From the NCBI GenBank assembly GCA_011777135.1, contig JAABVY010000288.1, positions 3,365 through 13,984 on the forward strand: a DNA stretch of 10,620 nucleotides. Reading direction: 5' to 3'. Made by a program: the position numbers and the translations under genes. Under the pieces are notes generated by a model that saw nothing but the letters and a program-made list of their open reading frames with translations, ran no database searches and was not told the DNA's origin. Positions 6,540 through 10,620 of this stretch are shown here, in pieces (within the stretch, counting starts at the first letter, position 1; every line of letters starts with the position of its first letter). This stretch comes from Candidatus Zixiibacteriota bacterium (GTDB lineage Bacteria; Zixibacteria; MSB-5A5; JAABVY01).

Positions 6540-8171
6540 TCAATCCCATTCATCCATTCCGCCGGGAGGCATGCCTGCGCCGGGCATCTCCTTTTTCTTT
6601 TCAGGCTTGTCTGTTACCAGCGCTTCCGTTGTCAGCAAAAGTCCTGCGATGGAGGCCGCATTCTCGAGGGCGGTGCGGGCAACCTTGGTCGGATCTATCA
6701 CACCGGCCTTGATCAAATCCTCGTAGGTGTCGGTCAAGGCATTATAGCCGAACGCACCGTCTTGCTCGGCGACGTTATTGAGGACGATCGACCCGTCAAT
6801 CCCTGAGTTGAAAGCAATCTGTCTGATCGGTTCCTCCAGAGCTTTGCGGACAATCAATGATCCCACTTTCTCTTCGTCATCCAGACTTGCCTTCTCCAGG
6901 GCTTTGAGAGCGCGGAGGTAGGCTACGCCTCCACCGGGCACTATGCCTTCCTCGACAGCGGCTCGGGTGGCATGGAGGGCGTCCTCGACGCGGGCTTTCT
7001 TCTCTTTCATCTCGGTCTCGGTGGCAGCGCCGACATTGATAACCGCAACACCGCCGGCCAGTTTGGCCAGGCGTTCCTGCAATTTCTCGCGATCATAATC
7101 GGATGTTGTATCTTCAATCTGCTTTTTGATCTGGGAAATTCGGCCTTTAATTTCCTCGGTGCTACCGCCGCCTTCAACTATGGTTGTATTGTCTTTATCG
7201 ATATTTACTTTCTTGGCGGTGCCGAGATCGGAAACCACTGTATTCTCGAGCTTAAAGCCGACTTCCTCGGAGATGACCTTGCCTCCGGTCAGGGTGGCAA
7301 TATCCTGCAGCATGGCTTTTCTGCGATCTCCAAAACCGGGAGCTTTGACCGCGGCAGCCTTGATCGTACCGCGCAGCTTGTTGACCACCAGAGTTGCCAG
7401 CGCCTCGCCCTCGATATCCTCGGCGATTATCAACATCGGCCGACCCATCTGGGCAACTTTCTCAAGGATTGGAAGCAGATCTTTCATGCTGGAAATCTTT
7501 TTGTCATGGATCAGGATCATTGGTTCTTCCAGCACAGCTTCCATATTATCCGGATTGGTGATGAAGTATGGCGAGAGATATCCGCGGTCGAATTGCATTC
7601 CCTCAACTACTGTCAGCTCTGTTTCAGTACTCTTAGCCTCCTCAACCGTTATTACTCCGTCCTTGCCGACCTTCTCCATTGCCTCGGCAATCAGGTCGCC
7701 GATCAGTTTGTCGTTGTTGGCTGAAATTGTTCCCACCTGGGAGATTTCGTTTTTTCCGGGTACCGGGCGGGAAAGTTCTTTCAACTCCTTCACAATGGCT
7801 TCGACTGCTCTGTCAATCCCGCGTTTGACACTCATTGGATTTGCGCCGGCGGTGACATTTTTCAAGCCCTCGCGGTAAATCGCCTGCGCTATTATGGTCG
7901 CTGTGGTTGTACCATCACCGGCGATGTCAGAGGTCTTGGAGGCAACTTCCTTAACCATCTGGGCGCCCATATTCTCGAAGTGATCTTCCAGCTCGATCTC
8001 TTTTGCGACAGTTACACCGTCTTTGGTTATGGTAGGGGAGCCGAATTTCTTGTCAATCACCACATTGCGGCCGCGAGGTCCCAGGGTAACCTTGACAGCA
8101 TCTGCTAATTTATCGATTCCCTTTTTTAACCTGTCGCGGGCAGAAGTATTATAAGCTATCATCTTGGGCAT
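6540..8171 (-). CDS. groL: Chaperonin GroEL (Hsp60)
   Basis: A 543-residue group I chaperonin, full length, that forms the double-ring ATP-driven folding chamber in the cytoplasm together with GroES. Typical blocks are present throughout: VTLGPRGRNVVIDKKFG near residue 28, the nucleotide-site loop GDGTTTAT (85-92), the apical domain from about 190 to 375, and RVEDALHATRAAVEEG with the ATPase Asp397, then IVPGGGVAYLRA. The last residues, MPPGGMDEWD, replace the long GGM-repeat tail seen in E. coli GroEL; shorter or altered tails occur in other phyla. The start is supported by AAAGGAG eight bases upstream. An ATG four bases earlier is out of frame. It lies 19 bases downstream of groES, in the same transcript, under CIRCE control. 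Confidence 0.99.
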   Translation of the reverse strand: MPKMIAYNTSARDRLKKGIDKLADAVKVTLGPRGRNVVIDKKFGSPTITKDGVTVAKEIELEDHFENMGAQMVKEVASKTSDIAGDGTTTATIIAQAIYREGLKNVTAGANPMSVKRGIDRAVEAIVKELKELSRPVPGKNEISQVGTISANNDKLIGDLIAEAMEKVGKDGVITVEEAKSTETELTVVEGMQFDRGYLSPYFITNPDNMEAVLEEPMILIHDKKISSMKDLLPILEKVAQMGRPMLIIAEDIEGEALATLVVNKLRGTIKAAAVKAPGFGDRRKAMLQDIATLTGGKVISEEVGFKLENTVVSDLGTAKKVNIDKDNTTIVEGGGSTEEIKGRISQIKKQIEDTTSDYDREKLQERLAKLAGGVAVINVGAATETEMKEKKARVEDALHATRAAVEEGIVPGGGVAYLRALKALEKASLDDEEKVGSLIVRKALEEPIRQIAFNSGIDGSIVLNNVAEQDGAFGYNALTDTYEDLIKAGVIDPTKVARTALENAASIAGLLLTTEALVTDKPEKKKEMPGAGMPPGGMDEWD

Positions 8172-8190
8172 ACATGCAACTCCTTTTAAA

Positions 8191-8478
8191 TTATTTGATA
8201 ATAGCCAGAATATCCGACTCTCGCATGATCAGATATTTATTTGCATCAATATCCACTTCCGAGCCGGAATACTTTCCATATAAGATTTTGTCCCCGACCG
8301 AGACTTCCAACTTGATCTTCTTGCCGGCCTCGGTCGTGCGGCCGGGACCTACCGCGATAATTTTGCCATGCTGTGGCTTTTCTTTGGCGGTATCAGGAAT
8401 TATGATTCCGCCTCTTTTTACCTCCTCGGCTTCCATGGGCTCTACTAAGACCCTGTCTGCCAAAGGCTTGATGTTCAT
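8191..8478 (-). CDS. groS: Co-chaperonin GroES (Hsp10)
   Basis: A 95-residue co-chaperonin, the normal length, that caps the GroEL ring as a heptamer. It begins MNIKPLADRVLVEP, contains the mobile-loop region VKRGGIIIPDTAKEKPQHG (about 20-38) including the GroEL-contacting III, then GKIIAVGPG, VSVGDKILYGKYSGSEV and ends YLIMRESDILAIIK. The start at 8478 was chosen because AAGGAG lies about 6 bases before it and because GroES proteins begin at this position; a reading 13 residues longer is possible but has no family support. It is the first gene of the operon, 48 bases downstream of the CIRCE operator. Confidence 0.98.
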   Translation of the reverse strand: MNIKPLADRVLVEPMEAEEVKRGGIIIPDTAKEKPQHGKIIAVGPGRTTEAGKKIKLEVSVGDKILYGKYSGSEVDIDANKYLIMRESDILAIIK

Positions 8479-8526
8479 ATACGACTCCTTTTTATATGTT
8501 GTATGATATCTGTTCAAACGCTGCTC

Positions 8527-8553
8527 TTAGCACTCTTGAGAGGAGAGTGCTAA
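8527..8553 (-). promoter_or_regulatory. CIRCE operator (HrcA-binding site)
   Basis: A perfect consensus inverted repeat: TTAGCACTC (8527-8535), nine-base spacer, GAGTGCTAA (8545-8553). CIRCE is bound by the HrcA repressor, which is released when GroEL is occupied by unfolded proteins. It overlaps the predicted transcription start of groESL, the usual position for repression. The hrcA gene itself is not in the window. Confidence 0.97.
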
Positions 8554-8556
8554 AAT

Positions 8557-8585
8557 ATATTAGTGCAAATTTAACGTTTTGGCAA
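8557..8585 (-). promoter_or_regulatory. Sigma-70-type promoter of groESL
   Basis: Reading the - strand, TTGCCA (8585-8580) is followed by exactly 17 bases and TAATAT (8562-8557). Transcription would begin about 8549, inside the CIRCE element. The housekeeping-type hexamers plus CIRCE indicate HrcA control rather than a heat-shock sigma factor. Confidence 0.8.
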
Positions 8586-8664
8586 GCAAAAAAGTTTCAA
8601 AAATTGGATGTCGAACCGGTAATTTTTCCAACCCTATTATAAAAACCTGATGCCTCAAATTTAA

Positions 8665-8678
8665 CAATATGTATATTG
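8665..8678. repeat. Short palindrome upstream of the kinase-fold gene
   Basis: CAATAT, two bases, ATATTG: a six-pair dyad 37 bases before the ATG at 8716. It lies in the 160-base divergent region between groES and the kinase-fold gene. It could be an operator for that gene; an AT-rich stretch of this length will also show such dyads by chance. Confidence 0.25.
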
Positions 8679-8715
8679 CCAATTGACCATTTTTAAGCAA
8701 AAGGACTACTTCGAT

Positions 8716-9432
8716 ATGGGACGCAAAGATTTCGGTTTCGATCTCCCCGAGGGGCGCACTCTTGGATCCAATTATCATATAGTGGAATTCCTGGGAGGAG
8801 GCTGGGAGGGAGAGGTTTACAAAGTTCGCGAACGTCATACGGGTATAATCCGCGCGGCTAAAATATTCTACCCTTACCATATAAGCCGCAAACCGCTGTT
8901 GAAGTATGCAAGAAAGCTGTACAAATTGAGAACCTGTCCAATCCTGATTCAATACCATCACAGGGGAGAAGCCAAAATCAGCGGCCAGAGGGTCGAATTT
9001 CTTGTCTCGGATCTGGCCGAGGGAGAGCTTCTATCCACCTTCATAAGACGGCAGAGAGGCAGAAAGCTGACCCAGTTTCAGGGCATGCATCTCCTGTATG
9101 CGCTCGCCCGGGGTATCGAACAGATTCATTTTTTGGGTCAATATCATGGCGATATTCACTCGGACAATATCATGGTCAAACGCAAAGGTCTGGGCTTCAA
9201 TGTGCGCCTGATCGACCTGTTTGATCTGGGGCGTTCTACCCGCGAGCGGATTCAGCAGGATGTTTTTGACCTCTTGACGGTATTCTATGAGATGATCGGC
9301 GGCGCCGAGGGATATAAGCGGGCCGATGATAATGTCCGGAGGCTCATTTTGGGACGTAAGCATAGTCTCATCAGGCAGCACTTCAATACCGCCGGGGATA
9401 TCCGCCTGGCTCTTGAAAACCTCGAGTGGTAA
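8716..9432 (+). CDS. Small protein-kinase-fold protein with atypical DFG region
   Basis: A 238-residue protein with the main kinase landmarks: glycine-rich loop LGGGWEGEVYKV (26-37), beta-3 lysine in RAAKIF (Lys49), catalytic loop YHGDIHSDNIMV (Asp146, Asn151), metal-binding Asp167 in RLIDLFDLGR where DFG would be expected, and an alpha-F-like DVFDLLTVFYEMI with Asp182. The HGDIHSDN form is closer to aminoglycoside-, lipid- or UbiB-type kinases than to the HRD of classic Ser/Thr kinases. No membrane segment or sensor domain is attached, and the C-lobe is short. The catalytic residues are present, so it may be active; the substrate is unknown. The start at 8716 has AAGGA ten bases upstream; a TTG at 8683 would add 11 residues. 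It is divergent from groES and free-standing, with 188 bases before the next gene. Confidence 0.82.
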   Translation: MGRKDFGFDLPEGRTLGSNYHIVEFLGGGWEGEVYKVRERHTGIIRAAKIFYPYHISRKPLLKYARKLYKLRTCPILIQYHHRGEAKISGQRVEFLVSDLAEGELLSTFIRRQRGRKLTQFQGMHLLYALARGIEQIHFLGQYHGDIHSDNIMVKRKGLGFNVRLIDLFDLGRSTRERIQQDVFDLLTVFYEMIGGAEGYKRADDNVRRLILGRKHSLIRQHFNTAGDIRLALENLEW

Positions 9433-9620
9433 GCCGCTAAAACCGCTTTTTTTGATTACGTACCTCACTTACGCAATCTATATACAACTTATTAGTATTG
9501 TGTAAAGCGCTGATTCTTGCGTAATTAAGCAGTGTCAACTGACAAAAGAACTAAAAGGGATCGGCTTTTAAATCGAATAGTCTTGCTAGGTGTGATTGAA
9601 GAATGAGATAGGAGGCCGTT
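9433..9620. other. Intergenic region with repeated TTACG motifs and a candidate promoter
   Basis: This 188-base gap holds TTACGTAC (9456-9463), TTACGCAA (9469-9476) and, inverted, TTGCGTAA (9517-9524): three related eight-base sites, two of them a perfect inverted pair 40 bases apart. A second small palindrome, TGTCA-AC-TGACA, follows at 9533-9544. A possible promoter for the HPF gene is TTGTGT (9498-9503), 18 bases, TAATTA (9522-9527), which would place one TTACGCAA copy upstream and the other across the -10. No convincing terminator for the kinase gene is seen despite a run of seven T at 9447-9453. Confidence 0.35.
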
Positions 9621-10196
9621 TTGGAGGTACCGCTCGAATTAACTTTCAGGGATATAGAAAAAACAGACGAGCTCGTGGAGCTTGTGAATGATAAAGTGGC
9701 ATCACTGGAAAAAGTATGCGACTATATAATCAGCTGCCGCATAGCAATTGAGAAGCCTCAGGAACATCAAAGAATGGGTAATCCCTATAGAGTTCGGATC
9801 AATGTGCGCGTGCCCCCGGGTCATGAAATAGTGGTCAAGCGTGAGCCTGGTGACGGCGATATGCATGAGCCGCTGGATGCTGTCATTCGCGATGTTTTTG
9901 CCGCTGCCCAGAGACAGCTCAAAGAGCTTGTGGAAAAGCAGCGCAATGAAGTGAAAACACATCCAGAACACGAAGTGGCGGCGGTGATTGACCGCATCTT
10001 CGAGCGAGAAGGATATGGTTTTCTGAAGACAATTGAAGGCCGGGAAGTTTATTTTAATGAAAACAGCCTTATTAACGACCGGTTTGAGGATCTCGAGCCG
10101 GGTATGGGTGTGAGGTTTGTCGGCACCCACAGTGATGCAGGATTTCAAGCCAGCACTGTTCAGGTCATCGATAAACCGTCCGGTAAAATTGAATAA
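9621..10196 (+). CDS. Hibernation-promoting factor / RaiA domain fused to a cold-shock domain
   Basis: A 191-residue cytoplasmic protein. Residues 1-110 match the HPF/RaiA ribosome-associated fold (LELTFRDIEKTDELVELVNDK start, CRIAIEKP, RVRINVRVPPGHEIVVKRE, LDAVIRDVFAAAQRQLKEL). This domain binds the 30S decoding region and silences resting ribosomes. Residues about 122-184 form a cold-shock-type nucleic-acid-binding barrel with RNP1-like GYGFLKT and RNP2-like EVYFNENSL. The C-terminal dimerisation domain of long HPF is absent. HPF-cold-shock fusions are known in other bacteria. The start codon is TTG, supported by a strong AGGAGG five bases before it and by the homology beginning there; no ATG occurs until inside the domain. 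The gene probably belongs with the DUF2267 gene 42 bases downstream. Confidence 0.92.
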   Translation: MEVPLELTFRDIEKTDELVELVNDKVASLEKVCDYIISCRIAIEKPQEHQRMGNPYRVRINVRVPPGHEIVVKREPGDGDMHEPLDAVIRDVFAAAQRQLKELVEKQRNEVKTHPEHEVAAVIDRIFEREGYGFLKTIEGREVYFNENSLINDRFEDLEPGMGVRFVGTHSDAGFQASTVQVIDKPSGKIE

Positions 10197-10238
10197 TCGT
10201 TAGTAATAATCAATCATAATACGAAAGGTGTGATGAGC

Positions 10239-10620
10239 ATGAAATACGATCAATTTATAAAAGAAGTACAGAGCAGGGCCAGGCTCAGCTCACTGGAAGA
10301 AGCAGTGAGGGCGACACGGGCAACATTGAGCACGTTGTCGGAGAGAATAAGGGAAGGAGAGGCAAATAATCTCGTCGCCCAACTGCCTGATGAAGTGGCG
10401 CATCTGATGGGTGACAGCAATTATGGCCAGAGGTTTGGTCTGGATGAGTTTTTCAATAAAGTCTCGGAGAAGGAGGGTTCTAGAGTACAGGATGCCGTTT
10501 ATCATGCCAGAGTGGTAATGGAAGTTCTGGGAGATGCGGTAACAGGCGGCGAACTTGACGATGTCAAGGCACAGCTTCCGGATGAATACAATAAACTCTT
10601 CGAGGCCGGAAGCACGGGTG
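10239..10620 (+). CDS. DUF2267 protein, cut by the window edge
   Basis: The first 127 codons of a protein with two tandem DUF2267 repeats: YDQFIKEVQSRARLSSLEEA ... LVAQLPDEVAHLM, then LDEFFNKVSEKEGSRVQDA ... VKAQLPDEYNKLFEAG. Each is an all-helical unit ending in a QLPDE motif. The function of the family is unknown; members often occur among stress genes, which fits the HPF neighbour. The ATG at 10239 has AAAGG ten bases upstream; an in-frame ATG at 10233 would add two residues and cannot be excluded. No signal peptide or membrane segment is seen. The frame is open to the last base, so the C-terminus lies outside. Confidence 0.88.
   Translation, partial: MKYDQFIKEVQSRARLSSLEEAVRATRATLSTLSERIREGEANNLVAQLPDEVAHLMGDSNYGQRFGLDEFFNKVSEKEGSRVQDAVYHARVVMEVLGDAVTGGELDDVKAQLPDEYNKLFEAGSTG

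Noticed and set aside
6972..7878. Two 250-codon open frames antisense to groEL
   Set aside because: They overlap each other and lie entirely within the unmistakable groEL gene; they are codon-bias shadows with no domain or ribosome-site support.
9431..9453. Possible terminator after the kinase-fold gene (CCGCT repeats and seven T)
   Set aside because: The two CCGCT copies are direct, not inverted, and only a four-pair stem (AAGC/GCTT) can form.
9702..10505. Minus-strand open frames opposite the HPF and DUF2267 genes
   Set aside because: The plus-strand genes have clear family matches and ribosome sites; the opposing frames have neither.

Overview
The window looks like bacterial chromosome from the FCB side of the tree (Bacteroidota, Zixibacteria, Marinimicrobia or relatives). 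The main clue is the secreted protein at 2157-2696, whose C-terminus has the 'QNYPNPFN...' FlgD-like/type IX-sorting-like module that is common in that group. This placement is inference; no rRNA or other phylogenetic marker lies in the window apart from GroEL. Coding density is high and every gap is shorter than 200 bases. I see no mobile element, tRNA, rRNA or CRISPR array.

Region 1 (1-2033, + strand) looks like a metal-handling cluster. It holds the end of a CusA/CzcA-type heavy-metal RND pump, a 140-residue exported protein with about 30 methionines, a small SHOCT-domain membrane protein, and a His/Met-rich lipoprotein with a bacterial Ig-like domain. A 28-codon reading frame with its own Shine-Dalgarno site ends in an ATGA overlap with the Met-rich gene and may be a coupling leader. 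The simplest model is copper or silver efflux with periplasmic metal-binding accessories; the metal is inferred from composition only. A separate secreted protein (2157-2696) follows, apparently with its own promoter.

Region 2 (2718-6379, - strand) carries a two-component system: a membrane histidine kinase, then an NtrC-type sigma-54 activator with an 8-base overlap. Upstream of it lies a GluR0-like glutamate-receptor channel: a periplasmic amino-acid-binding fold split by a two-helix pore with a TVGYGD potassium filter. The 148-base gap between channel and kinase contains an AT-rich set of overlapping inverted repeats.

Region 3 (6470-8585, - strand) is a textbook heat-shock operon: a sigma-70-like promoter, a perfect CIRCE operator (HrcA target) overlapping the predicted transcription start, groES, groEL and an intrinsic terminator.

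Region 4 (8716-10620, + strand) runs divergently from groES. It holds a small protein-kinase-fold protein with a non-standard DFG region, then a hibernation-promoting-factor/cold-shock-domain fusion that starts at TTG, then the start of a DUF2267 protein cut by the window edge. With groESL this half of the window has a stress and ribosome-protection character.

The items most worth a second look are the Met/His-rich proteins behind the RND pump, the glutamate-receptor-like potassium channel, and the mutually exclusive hairpins at 5168-5228.
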